A stretch of DNA of 18,955 bases from the NCBI GenBank assembly GCA_016192205.1, contig JACPUP010000017.1, positions 1 to 18,955 on the forward strand. The letters are read 5' to 3'. Of this stretch, positions 3,560-11,711 are shown one piece after another. Both the position numbers and the translations under genes were made by a program. This stretch comes from Candidatus Kerfeldbacteria bacterium (GTDB taxonomy: Bacteria; Patescibacteriota; Patescibacteriia; SBBC01; JACPUP01). Each line of letters begins with the position of its first letter. The stretch's first letter is position 1. The notes below the pieces were generated by a model that had not been told where the DNA came from, ran no database searches, and was given only the letters and a program-made list of their open reading frames with translations.

Positions 3560-6556
3560 ATGGCCGAGTCCTTTCTCCCAAAACTCGAAGAGGACGTTCT
3601 CGCGTTCTGGAAACGCGAGGGGATTTTTGAGCAGTCGCTGAAGCGACCGGCGCCTCGGGGCCGTTTCGTTTTCTATGAAGGTCCGCCCTACGCGAACGGC
3701 GTGCCCGGTGTCCACCACATGCTCTCGCGCGCGTACAAAGATGCCGTGGCCCGGTACAAGACGATGCGCGGGTTTCACGTCGGCCGCCGCGCTGGCTGGG
3801 ACACGCACGGCCTGCCGGTCGAGATGGCCGTCGAGAAGCTGCTCGGCGTGAAGAGCAAACGCGAGATCGAGCAGTTCGGCGTGGAGAAGTTCATCGCCGA
3901 GTGCCGAAAGAACGTGTTCGCGATGAAGGGCGAGTGGGAGCAGTTCACCGAGCGGATGGGTTACTGGCTCGATTTGCAAGACGCCTATGTGACCATGACG
4001 CCCGAGTACATCGAGTCGTGCTGGTGGATTTTCAAACAGATTAGCGACCGCGGGCTTTTGTACGAGGATTTCAAGGTCGTGCCGTTCTGCACGCGCTGCG
4101 GCACAGCGCTGTCCTCGCACGAGATGGCGCAGGGGTACAAGGAGGTCGAGGATCATTCGGTGTTCGTGAAGTTCGAGCTCGTGGATGAGCCGGGCACGTT
4201 CGTGCTGGCTTGGACCACGACGCCGTGGACCTTGCCGGGGAATGTGGCGTTGGCCGTGGACCCAAAGATGTATTACGTAAGAACAGCGCCCAACGAGAAG
4301 GGGGAAAGGTTCATTATTGCGCGCGAGAGAATGCCGTATGTCCTTGGTGCAGAAATGGGACAGGCGATGACAGTGAGTACCGAAATAGCAGAATTGATTT
4401 CCGGTGATCAGCTTATCGGAAGAAAATACAAACCCCTTTTCGACTTCCTCGACCTAGGCAAAGAGACCGGCAAGGTTGCGTACAAAATCGTGGCCGGCGA
4501 CTTCGTCACGACTGACGAAGGCACCGGGGTCGTGCATACGGCCGTGATGTACGGCGCTGACGACTTTGCGCTCGGCACCAAACTCGACTTGCCCAAAAAG
4601 CACACGGTCAATCCAGACGGCACGTTCAACGAGCTCGTGAAACCCTGGCAGGGCCAGTACGTGAAAGACGAAACAACAGAAAAGGCCATTATGAAGTACT
4701 TGAAAGACAACCATAAGCTCTACAAACAAGAGCCGGTCACGCACGACTACCCGTTCTGCTGGCGTTGCGATACGCCCTTGCTCTACTATGCCAAGGATTC
4801 GTGGTTCTTCAAGACCACGGCGGTGAAAAAGGAGCTACTCAAAGCCAACCAGACCATCAACTGGGTGCCGAGCTACCTCAAGGACGGCCGGTTTGGCGAG
4901 TGGCTTTCCAACGTGGTGGATTGGGCCATTAGTCGAGAGCGGTACTGGGGGATTCCGTTGCCGATTTGGGAATGCCAGGGCGGAGGGCGTAGGGCGTTGG
5001 GCGTAGAGGGAAAACCGAAGGCGTCAACGTCTACCCACCACTCACCACCAACCACTCACCAGGTGATTATTGGAAGTTTCGACGAGCTTCGAAAGCACGC
5101 AACGACTCCGATTCCTGACGACTTTGACCCGCACCGGCCCGGGATCGACGCGATAGTTTTGAAGTGCCCTAAGTGCGGTGGCAACATGAGGCGCGTGACC
5201 GAGGTGGCCGATGTTTGGTTTGATTCCGGCTGCATGCCGTTCGCCCAATGGCACTATCCGTTCGAAAACCGGGAGCTTATTGATTCCGGCGAGCAGTATC
5301 CGGCTGACTTCATCAGCGAGGGCATTGACCAGACGCGCGGGTGGTTCTACACGCTTTTAGCCGTTGCCACGCTGCTCGGACGTCCGGCGCCATACAAAAA
5401 CGTCATCTCGCTCGGGCTCGTCAATGACGCCGAGGGGAAGAAGATGTCCAAGCGGCTCGGCAACCTCATCCTGCCGAAGGAATTGTTCCCGCGGTTCGGC
5501 TCGGACGCCGTGCGGTTCTCCCTGTACACGATGAGTCAGGCCGGCGACTTCAAAAACTTTGACCTGAAGGGTGTGGACACCGTTGTCAAGAAAACGTTTC
5601 TCATTCTCTGGAACGTGCGGTCGTTCTACCAGCTCCACGCTCACGGGCGACCGCCGTCGCCCGCAAAGCCGGAACACCTACTCGACCGCTGGGTGTTGGC
5701 GCGGCTCAACCGGTTCGTGACCGAGATGACCAGTGAGCTCGAGCAGTACGGCCTCACGACCGCTGGCCGGCAGCTGGCAGCGTTCGTGACTGAACTTTCC
5801 ACCTGGTACGTCCGCCGCAGCCGCGACCGGTTCCGCGGCGAGGAGCGTGACGCAGCCGTCGCCACGCTTGGCTTGGTGCTCGAAACCGTCGCCAAACTGC
5901 TTGCGCCTTTGAGCCCGATGGTGGCCGAACAGCTCTATCGCGACGTGCAGGGTTCAGCGCAATCGGTTCACCTCACCGATTGGCCCCAGCCTCTGCCCGC
6001 ACATGCCGACGAGGCCTTGCTCGCGTTGATGGACCGCGCCCGCTCGGTCGTCGAGACCGGCCACGCGCTCCGCAAAGACGCAGGCATCCGCTTGCGCCAA
6101 CCCTTGCCGCAACTCGTGTTTGTGGGCGAGCGGTTCCCGGATGAGGTGGCCGCGGTCGTGGCCGATGAGCTGAACGTCAAGGAAGTCCACTCGGCGAAAA
6201 AACTACCCACGGGCAACGAATGGCATACGTTGGAGGGCGAGGGAGCGTCAATCGTTTCCCTCGACACGACCGTGACTGATGAACTGAAGATTGAGGGCAT
6301 CGAGCGCGAGTTGGTACGGAACTTGAGCGCCCTGCGCAAGGCTGCCAAGCTGACGCGTGCCGATCGCATCATTGTCACGGCCATCACGCAGGACGACACG
6401 TTGCGCGCCGTCATCGAGCAGCATCGCGAGCAACTCAAACGGGCGGTCGGTGCGGTGCGCATCGAGCTGGTCGAGGCGGGCGCAGGGACGCCGGTGCGCA
6501 TCGACGGCGCCGCGGTGACACTTTCCATCGAACGCGTCAGCGATGGAGCGGCGTGA
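3560..6556 (+). CDS. ileS: isoleucyl-tRNA synthetase
   Basis: This class I aminoacyl-tRNA synthetase charges tRNA-Ile with isoleucine and edits valine. At 998 residues it is within the usual size. In order: the HIGH region GPPYANGVPGVHHMLSRAYKD (residues 41-61, HIGH replaced by GVHH); GWDTHGLPVE (79-88); a zinc-type pair CTRC (177-180); the editing-domain motifs TTTPWTLPGN (219-228) and GTGVVHTAVMYGADD (321-335); CWRC (400-403); WAISRERYWGIPLPIWEC (455-472); CPKCGG (536-541); and KMSKR (628-632). The C-terminal half is the helical anticodon-binding region. ATG 3560 was chosen because the frame upstream reads through the end of the GT4 gene and a good promoter lies at 3515-3543. Two oddities are a 27-codon low-complexity insert after Cys472 and a lower-GC stretch at about 4260-4440. 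It overlaps recO by 14 nt. Confidence 0.97.
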   Translation: MAESFLPKLEEDVLAFWKREGIFEQSLKRPAPRGRFVFYEGPPYANGVPGVHHMLSRAYKDAVARYKTMRGFHVGRRAGWDTHGLPVEMAVEKLLGVKSKREIEQFGVEKFIAECRKNVFAMKGEWEQFTERMGYWLDLQDAYVTMTPEYIESCWWIFKQISDRGLLYEDFKVVPFCTRCGTALSSHEMAQGYKEVEDHSVFVKFELVDEPGTFVLAWTTTPWTLPGNVALAVDPKMYYVRTAPNEKGERFIIARERMPYVLGAEMGQAMTVSTEIAELISGDQLIGRKYKPLFDFLDLGKETGKVAYKIVAGDFVTTDEGTGVVHTAVMYGADDFALGTKLDLPKKHTVNPDGTFNELVKPWQGQYVKDETTEKAIMKYLKDNHKLYKQEPVTHDYPFCWRCDTPLLYYAKDSWFFKTTAVKKELLKANQTINWVPSYLKDGRFGEWLSNVVDWAISRERYWGIPLPIWECQGGGRRALGVEGKPKASTSTHHSPPTTHQVIIGSFDELRKHATTPIPDDFDPHRPGIDAIVLKCPKCGGNMRRVTEVADVWFDSGCMPFAQWHYPFENRELIDSGEQYPADFISEGIDQTRGWFYTLLAVATLLGRPAPYKNVISLGLVNDAEGKKMSKRLGNLILPKELFPRFGSDAVRFSLYTMSQAGDFKNFDLKGVDTVVKKTFLILWNVRSFYQLHAHGRPPSPAKPEHLLDRWVLARLNRFVTEMTSELEQYGLTTAGRQLAAFVTELSTWYVRRSRDRFRGEERDAAVATLGLVLETVAKLLAPLSPMVAEQLYRDVQGSAQSVHLTDWPQPLPAHADEALLALMDRARSVVETGHALRKDAGIRLRQPLPQLVFVGERFPDEVAAVVADELNVKEVHSAKKLPTGNEWHTLEGEGASIVSLDTTVTDELKIEGIERELVRNLSALRKAAKLTRADRIIVTAITQDDTLRAVIEQHREQLKRAVGAVRIELVEAGAGTPVRIDGAAVTLSIERVSDGAA
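4979..5059. repeat. 81-bp in-frame low-complexity insert inside ileS
   Basis: The DNA is made of GGGCGTAG/GGGCGTTG units followed by ACCACTCACC/ACCAACC units. It encodes residues 474-500 (Gly/Arg-rich, then Thr/His/Pro-rich) between WGIPLPIWEC and the conserved IIGSFDEL. In most IleRS only a few residues (often x-x-Cys-Gly) lie here. It resembles intergenic simple-repeat DNA rather than ileS sequence. Confidence 0.65.
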
Positions 6557-7376
6557 GGCTATTCTCTTGCGGCTGCGGCCTGTCCGCGACGTGGACCAAC
6601 TCGTCGTAGCGCTGTCGCCAGCCGTCGGCAAGCTGGAGTTCCTGGCGCGCGGCACCAGGAAAATTGAGAGCAAACTTAACCCGAGCCTGCAGCTGTTCGC
6701 GCGGGTGATGCTCGACTCTGTGCCTGGCCGTCGCGCCCACCACCTGACGGGCGTGGAAGTGTTGGACCCGTTTCCGCGCCTGCGCACGCGCCTGACCGGA
6801 TTGGCGCAAGCCGGCTTCGTCGCCGAGGTTGCGGAGGCGCTATCCGCTTCGAACCAGGCCGAGCCGCGTTTGTTCCGTTTGGTGCGACGGGAGCTCCTGC
6901 GCATCGAGCGCGCCCGCGATGACCGGCTGGGGCCGGCTGACGTGCTGTCGCTCTCGCTGTTCGCGCTGCGCGCCTTGGCGGTCACCGGCTGGCGCCCGCG
7001 TTTCGGCCAGTGCAGCGTGTGCCACCGGCCGTTGGGCGCTGTGGCCGCCGTCTTCGCCGCCCATCCGTACGGGTTCGCCCATGGCAGCTGCGCCAGGAAC
7101 CGTTCGCTCCGCTCGGGTTCAGGGCAAGCGGACGCCGATCCGATTCCGCTCCACCGCGCCACACGGAAGTTCCTCTATGAACGGTTGTCGCAGACGACCC
7201 AGCCGGCCGTGGTGCCGCGCGGTGTTGCACAAGAGGTGGATCGCGTGGCACTGACGGCGCTGGAGGCCGTGCTCGATCGCGCATTGAAGTCGCGGCGCTT
7301 TTTACGAATGTTCACCAAGGAAAGAATCACGAATCACGAATCACGGAACGCGGAATCACACTCCCCTGATTCATGA
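6543..7376 (+). CDS. recO: DNA repair protein RecO
   Basis: RecO helps load RecA on single-stranded DNA with RecR in recombinational repair. The N-terminal OB-fold is visible as EAILLRLRPVRDVDQLVVAL, PAVGKLEFLARGTRK and SKLNPSLQLF (residues 5-52), followed by the helical domain and the zinc-knuckle region WRPRFGQCSVC (150-160) with a third Cys at 183. The fourth Cys of the typical pair is not seen, so metal binding may be altered or lost. ATG 6543 lies 14 nt inside the end of ileS, implying translational coupling and shared transcription from the ileS promoter. The last ~20 residues, with NHESR and AESHSPDS, are encoded by simple-repeat DNA that also forms an inverted repeat, so the native C terminus probably ends near Lys256. 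Length is 277 aa. Confidence 0.9.
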   Translation: MERREAILLRLRPVRDVDQLVVALSPAVGKLEFLARGTRKIESKLNPSLQLFARVMLDSVPGRRAHHLTGVEVLDPFPRLRTRLTGLAQAGFVAEVAEALSASNQAEPRLFRLVRRELLRIERARDDRLGPADVLSLSLFALRALAVTGWRPRFGQCSVCHRPLGAVAAVFAAHPYGFAHGSCARNRSLRSGSGQADADPIPLHRATRKFLYERLSQTTQPAVVPRGVAQEVDRVALTALEAVLDRALKSRRFLRMFTKERITNHESRNAESHSPDS

Positions 7377-7397
7377 TTCTTTCTTCATGATTCATCA
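7324..7397 (+). repeat. GAATCAC tandem and inverted repeat at the end of recO
   Basis: Three tandem GAATCAC(G) units (7324-7347) are followed by TGATTCATGATTC (7367-7379) and a further TCATGATTCATCA copy. The left and right arms pair over 13 nt with one mismatch, followed by TTT (7380-7382). The recO stop lies within the right arm. It may act as a weak terminator between recO and the next gene. Confidence 0.6.
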
Positions 7398-7401
7398 CCT
7401 G

Positions 7402-7410
7402 TGTTACACT
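7402..7410 (+). promoter_or_regulatory. extended -10 promoter, probably leaderless transcript
   Basis: TGT-TACACT (7402-7410) is an extended -10 box. The start codon ATG 7419 follows 8 nt later, where transcription itself should begin, and no Shine-Dalgarno sequence is present. No convincing -35 box is seen. Confidence 0.5.
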
Positions 7411-7418
7411 TACCCCGT

Positions 7419-9332
7419 ATGCCGAGAAAGTCGTCCAAGAAGAAACCCGTCAAGATCCGGGTCGAGCACCAGGCCGGCGACGCCGAGCCGGCTCTAGCGG
7501 CTGATGGCGAAACACCCCAGCTCGACGAGCTGTTGTCGTGGAAAGACGAACCGGATGACCTGAAGCAGATCGAGCAGAAGCCGCGGAAACGTCGCCGGGC
7601 AGTCATCGCCATCGTCGTTCTCGGCATCCTCTTCGTCGTGACGGCCGCTGGGTTTTTCGTTTTCACGCGGGACAACGAAAAGTTCAGCGAGCAGGATGTG
7701 AGCCTCGCGCTCGACGTACCGACCCCGGTCACGTCCGGCAATGAACTCACGGTCACCATCACCTATCGTAATGCCCAGGCAGTCGATTTGCGGTCGGCAC
7801 AACTCATCGTCACCTGGCCAGAGGGGTTCACCGTGACTGACGCGAACCCAAAGGCGGATGACGAGATTCGCACGACCTGGGGTTTGGGCACCATCAGCGC
7901 CGGCGCGAGCGGCCAGGTGGTCGTGCGTGGCCAGTTGGTGGGCGAACTCGACAGCCAGAAAGAGTTCTTCGCCAGCCTCGAGTACCGCCCGGCGAATTTC
8001 AACTCGACCTTTACGACGAAAATCAATGCGACGACGACCATCGGCGCTTCGGCCCTGTCCTTGTCGCTCGACGGCCCGTCGCGAGCGGTGCCAGACAAGT
8101 CCGTGACGTTCACGTTGACCGTGGGAAACACCTCGAGCGAGACCCTCAAGCAGCTGACCGTGACATTCGACAAACCGTCCGGGTTTGCGATCGACACAGC
8201 TGACCCGAAATTTTCCGACGACGAATCCTGGACCATCGACAGCCTGAACGCTGACGCCGAACAGGTCTTGGCCGTGTCTGGCCGCCTCACCGGCACGCTG
8301 GGGAATTCGGTCGAGGTGGGTTTTCAGGCTGGCGTGACCCAGGCCAACGGCGGATTCACCCTGCAGAACTCGGTCACGCGCGTGATTCTCCTCGTTGAAC
8401 CGGAGCTGACGCTGGAACTGTCGCTCGCTGGGCACGAGGACGGTACCGCGGTCTACGGGGACACGCTCGTGTTCACTGGGACGTACAAAAACAACAGCGA
8501 TTTCATCCTGGATCAGGTGACGATTGCAGCGGAATTTTCCGGTCTCGTGTTCGACCTCGCCAACGCCACAGCCGACCCCAAGGCTGACCTGTCCCATGCG
8601 TCAGACGGACAGGTCCGCTGGACCTCGACGGAAGTGAAAGCCTTCGCGCAGCTTGAGCCGGGCGACGAGGGTACGTTGAAACTCACGGTGCCGCTGGTTG
8701 ATGCTCCGGCGCGTCCAACCGCCCAGGACCAGAATCCGCAGCTTGGGACGCGATGGCGGGCCACGACAGCGCTGGTGGCGGGCTTGGGTCGAGCGGTCGA
8801 AGTCGAGAGCGAGCCGGTGGAACTCAAGGTTGCCACGACGCCTCGCCTGACCGCCGAGGCGCGGTACTACGACGAAGAAGGTGCGGCGCTCGGCGAGGGA
8901 CCCTTGCCGCCGACCGTGGGCCAGACGACGAGCTATCGTGTGAGCTGGATTCTGTCCAATCCAACCAATGACCTGAACGACGTCGCGGTGACGACCGCGC
9001 TGCCTGGAACGGTGTTTTGGACCGGCAAGGTGCAGTCAGCGTCCGCCGGCACGCTCTCGTTCGACGCCACCACGCGCGAGGTCCGCTGGGCGCTCAACAA
9101 AGTTCCGGCTGGCACTGGCACGCAGGCCGCCCAGCTCGCCGCCTCGTTCGAGGTGTCCATTACACCGACCGCGGCCGACGTTGGTTTGCTCATGCTGCTA
9201 TCGGAAATCGCGACCCTCACCGGTACTGACGCGTTTACGAACACGACTGCCACCGTTGAGCGGCCGCGGCTCACGACCGAGCTCGAAAACGACTTGACCG
9301 GTCGCGGTCAGGGTGTAGTCGTTGGGGGTTGA
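7419..9332 (+). CDS. membrane-anchored surface protein with repeated beta-sandwich-like domains
   Basis: A 637-residue protein with a short basic N terminus (KSSKKK), a cytoplasmic acidic stretch, KPRKRRR (residues 54-60) and a single membrane helix at 61-83. The rest is extracellular by the positive-inside rule. The ectodomain contains four or more segments of beta-rich sequence of the DUF11/CARDB-like or Ig-like type, for example GNELTVTITYRN, DKSVTFTLTVGNTSSETL and GDTLVFTGTYKNNSDFILD, each with an N-x-S/T or GN-type turn followed by L-x-x-V and W-x-x-x-x-L. There is no cysteine, catalytic motif or LPxTG anchor. A structural cell-envelope or adhesion role is plausible but not shown. ATG 7419 was chosen over the in-frame GTG 7401 because 7401 lies in the -10 box. 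Its 3' end overlaps the convergent gene by 25 bp. Confidence 0.75.
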   Translation: MPRKSSKKKPVKIRVEHQAGDAEPALAADGETPQLDELLSWKDEPDDLKQIEQKPRKRRRAVIAIVVLGILFVVTAAGFFVFTRDNEKFSEQDVSLALDVPTPVTSGNELTVTITYRNAQAVDLRSAQLIVTWPEGFTVTDANPKADDEIRTTWGLGTISAGASGQVVVRGQLVGELDSQKEFFASLEYRPANFNSTFTTKINATTTIGASALSLSLDGPSRAVPDKSVTFTLTVGNTSSETLKQLTVTFDKPSGFAIDTADPKFSDDESWTIDSLNADAEQVLAVSGRLTGTLGNSVEVGFQAGVTQANGGFTLQNSVTRVILLVEPELTLELSLAGHEDGTAVYGDTLVFTGTYKNNSDFILDQVTIAAEFSGLVFDLANATADPKADLSHASDGQVRWTSTEVKAFAQLEPGDEGTLKLTVPLVDAPARPTAQDQNPQLGTRWRATTALVAGLGRAVEVESEPVELKVATTPRLTAEARYYDEEGAALGEGPLPPTVGQTTSYRVSWILSNPTNDLNDVAVTTALPGTVFWTGKVQSASAGTLSFDATTREVRWALNKVPAGTGTQAAQLAASFEVSITPTAADVGLLMLLSEIATLTGTDAFTNTTATVERPRLTTELENDLTGRGQGVVVGG

Positions 9333-10168
9333 TGCGACACGGCGCGTTGGTGCCTGACGGCCAGCCACCAGCCAAACGCAACGAGCAGTTCGGCAATGAC
9401 GATTGCCAAGCGTGACGCGACGGAGAGGAACGTGGCGGCTGGTGCACCGATGAGAGGAGTCAGCGCCACGACCATCGTGCCTTCGCGTACTCCCAACCCT
9501 GATGGCGTCAACAGCGAGACATAGCCAAGAAACCACGCGAGCCCGAAGACGCCGATCGCGGTCTGCAACGGAATCTCCAATCCGACAGCTGACGCCAGTG
9601 CCGCCAGCGCCAAACCCAAGCCCAAACAGTACGAGTACGCGCCAACGGTGAGACCGGCAGCGCGCTTGGGACGAGGAACCGCCGGCCGGTTCCGCAGCAA
9701 ACGCGCGAGGAGGCCAACCACGAGTGGCGCGACAACGAGTGCTGGTGCGGCCAAGGCTGCTTTGAGGTGCAGCGTGGCCAGAGCTCCGGACGCCCCCAGC
9801 AGCAGCACGCCTTCAGTCAAGAGTGAGGCTGCAGCGACCGACTTCGGCACGCCGAGCATGGTGGCGAAGTACACCCGCGCGCCCATCCCAAACACGTTCC
9901 CGGGGATGTACCGGATGAGGTTCGCCTTGGCGTAGGCGAGGTTGAGCGCTGGATCAGCCACCGCGCCCGGCCGCACGACCGCCGTCCAAAGGAATGACAG
10001 CGGAACGGTTGCGATGAGTGTGAGGCCGAGGCCCAGGAGGAGCGGTCCGACCTTGAGCTGAAGGGCGAGGTCTCCTATCTCACGAGCATAACGGGCGATC
10101 GCGAGGGCAATGAACACGACCGCCGCCAGCGTGACGACGATTTTGATATACGGCAGGAGTCGCTTCAT
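9308..10168 (-). CDS. UPF0104/lysylphosphatidylglycerol-synthase-TM family membrane protein (flippase-like)
   Basis: A 286-residue integral membrane protein with about seven to eight hydrophobic helices. Two family signatures are present: RYIPGNVFGMG (residues 86-96) and TPSGLGVREG (221-230), the PGGLGVRE-type motif of the UPF0104/AglD-like and MprF flippase-like domain. Members are found with lipid-linked sugar pathways or fused to synthases and are thought to move or accommodate lipids in the membrane. It is the last gene of a four-gene unit, and its ATG overlaps the stop of the methyltransferase (ATGA, 10165-10168). The final ~15 residues (RHQRAVSHQPPTTTP) are low complexity and overlap the 3' end of the convergent gene by 25 bp. 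The transported lipid is unknown. Confidence 0.85.
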   Translation of the reverse strand: MKRLLPYIKIVVTLAAVVFIALAIARYAREIGDLALQLKVGPLLLGLGLTLIATVPLSFLWTAVVRPGAVADPALNLAYAKANLIRYIPGNVFGMGARVYFATMLGVPKSVAAASLLTEGVLLLGASGALATLHLKAALAAPALVVAPLVVGLLARLLRNRPAVPRPKRAAGLTVGAYSYCLGLGLALAALASAVGLEIPLQTAIGVFGLAWFLGYVSLLTPSGLGVREGTMVVALTPLIGAPAATFLSVASRLAIVIAELLVAFGWWLAVRHQRAVSHQPPTTTP

Positions 10169-10785
10169 GCGCGGCGATGGCCCGACGCCACGATCCAGGG
10201 GAAGATGGCCTCGACCGTGTCAACCTCGAGCTCCCGGGACAAAAATCGTTTGAGGCTTGCGGGGTTCCAATGGTTGATGTGCTCGGCGTCATTACCCAGC
10301 CGCGCCAGGTTTTTCCCGCGCAGGAAGTTCGTCAGCATGAAGATGGGCTCGTTCGGTACGGTTACGATGATGCGGTCAGCGTGGGTGACAAAGCGCTTGA
10401 GCGCTGCCCGCGCGTCGCGGAGGTGTTCCAACACCTCGGTCGCCACGAGAAGGTCAACCTTCCGGCCCAGGTCAAAAGTCTCGAGATTCCCCTCCACGGT
10501 CTCCACCCGCGGCAGTCGCTGCTTCAGGTACCCCAAATCCTGGGCCGAGAAGTCGACGACCGTCATCTGTGCCTGCGGGAACTCGTGCGCGAGGTAGCCG
10601 GTCAAGAATCCCTCGCCGCCGCCTGCATCGATGATGGATTTCGGCTGCAGCGGCCTGGCGAGTTCGACGACGCGACCCAGCAGCTTGCTGATTTGTTTGC
10701 GCTGGAACGGGTTTGAGTTCTGGTACTTCTTCGTGTGGAACTGGCTGAAGTACGCGCCAGTGAAGTAGTCAGCTGCGGCCGTCAT
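10165..10785 (-). CDS. class I SAM-dependent methyltransferase
   Basis: A 206-residue Rossmann-fold methyltransferase. Motif I is IIDAGGGEGFLTGYL (residues 51-65), the acidic end of strand 2 is VVDFS (76-80), motif II/III includes DLLVATEVLEHL (111-122), and the substrate-side segment is TVPNEPIFMLTNFLRGKN (142-159), typical of the Methyltransf_11/UbiE-like group found in glycan clusters. ATG 10785 was chosen because it forms an ATGA overlap with the stop of the GT2 gene; the longer frame upstream is only the shadow of that gene. The neighbours suggest the substrate is a sugar or polyprenyl-linked intermediate, but this is inference. Confidence 0.88.
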   Translation of the reverse strand: MTAAADYFTGAYFSQFHTKKYQNSNPFQRKQISKLLGRVVELARPLQPKSIIDAGGGEGFLTGYLAHEFPQAQMTVVDFSAQDLGYLKQRLPRVETVEGNLETFDLGRKVDLLVATEVLEHLRDARAALKRFVTHADRIIVTVPNEPIFMLTNFLRGKNLARLGNDAEHINHWNPASLKRFLSRELEVDTVEAIFPWIVASGHRRA

Positions 10786-11711
10786 AGCAGTTCTTTGCGG
10801 ACCGGCGGGTCGGTCTGCCGCTGCTCGCGGTCGTAGCTCTGGAACTCGGCCAGCAGCCCGAAGGTGAAGAACTGGATGCCGACGACGATAAGGATAGTGC
10901 CGAGCAAGAGCAGCGGCCGGCCGCCAATGCTCGCGCCAGCAATCCATTCGATAACGAGCACCAGGTCGATGATGAACCCGACGCCGGCAGTCAGGAGGCC
11001 CAAACGGCCGAACAGGTGGAGCGGCTTCGAGGCATATTTGGTCAAGAAAAGCACGGTCAGTAAGTCGAAGAACCCGCGCAGAATCCGCTCCAGCCCATAG
11101 CGCGACTGGCCGTACTTGCGCCCGTGGTGCTGGACGGGCATCTCGGTGACGCGAAAGCCGTTCCAGGCTGCCAGGATGGGTTGGAAGCGGTGGAGCTCAC
11201 CGTAGATTTTGATGGTTTTCACGACCTCGCGCCGGAACGCCTTCAAACCACAGTTGATGTCATGGAGCTGCACGCCTGTCGTGCGGCGGACCGTGCCGTT
11301 GAAGGTCTTCGTGAGCATCCGGCGGAACAGGTTCTCGCGTCTGGTGGTGCGCCAGCCGCTGACCACGTCGTATTCTTCCAGCATTTTGCGCATGGCCGGA
11401 ATATCGCTGGGGTCGTCTTGCAAGTCCGCGTCCATGGTAATGATATGCTCGCCGGCGGCGTAGTGGAAGCCGACCGAGAGCGCGCGTGATTTGCCAAAGT
11501 TGCCGCGGAGCTGAACGCCCTTTATCCGTGGGTCGCGGGCGTGAAGCTCCTCGATGAGCTTCCACGAGCCGTCGGTTGAGCCGTCGTCCACGAACAGGAT
11601 CTCCTGCGGCTCTTGGCCGAGCACCTGCTGAACAGCGCGGACGAGCTCTTCGAGACTCTCGCGTTCGTTCTTGAGCGGGACGAGGATGGTGACGTTGGGT
11701 CGGTTCGTCAT
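10782..11711 (-). CDS. GT2 glycosyltransferase, polyprenyl/dolichyl-phosphate sugar synthase type
   Basis: A 309-residue GT-A glycosyltransferase of the DPMS/GtrB/ArnC type, which makes a polyprenyl-phosphate-linked sugar from a nucleotide sugar at the inner face of the membrane. Motifs: VTILVPLKNE (residues 7-16), FVDDGSTDGS (40-49), the metal-binding DxD region MDADLQDDP (93-101), DINCGLKAFRR (151-161) and HHGRKYGQSRYG (195-206). Two C-terminal membrane helices lie at about 236-258 and 266-289, as in GtrB-like enzymes. It overlaps the DUF2079 gene upstream and the methyltransferase downstream by ATGA in each case, indicating translational coupling. The product would be the sugar donor for a membrane transferase such as the DUF2079 protein. 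Confidence 0.92.
   Translation of the reverse strand: MTNRPNVTILVPLKNERESLEELVRAVQQVLGQEPQEILFVDDGSTDGSWKLIEELHARDPRIKGVQLRGNFGKSRALSVGFHYAAGEHIITMDADLQDDPSDIPAMRKMLEEYDVVSGWRTTRRENLFRRMLTKTFNGTVRRTTGVQLHDINCGLKAFRREVVKTIKIYGELHRFQPILAAWNGFRVTEMPVQHHGRKYGQSRYGLERILRGFFDLLTVLFLTKYASKPLHLFGRLGLLTAGVGFIIDLVLVIEWIAGASIGGRPLLLLGTILIVVGIQFFTFGLLAEFQSYDREQRQTDPPVRKELL

Noticed and set aside
7494..8597. Long minus-strand open frame (367 codons) opposite the surface-protein gene
   Set aside because: It is the antisense shadow of a GC-rich gene; composition is His/Arg/Gly-rich without domains, and the plus-strand protein has clear membrane and beta-domain features.
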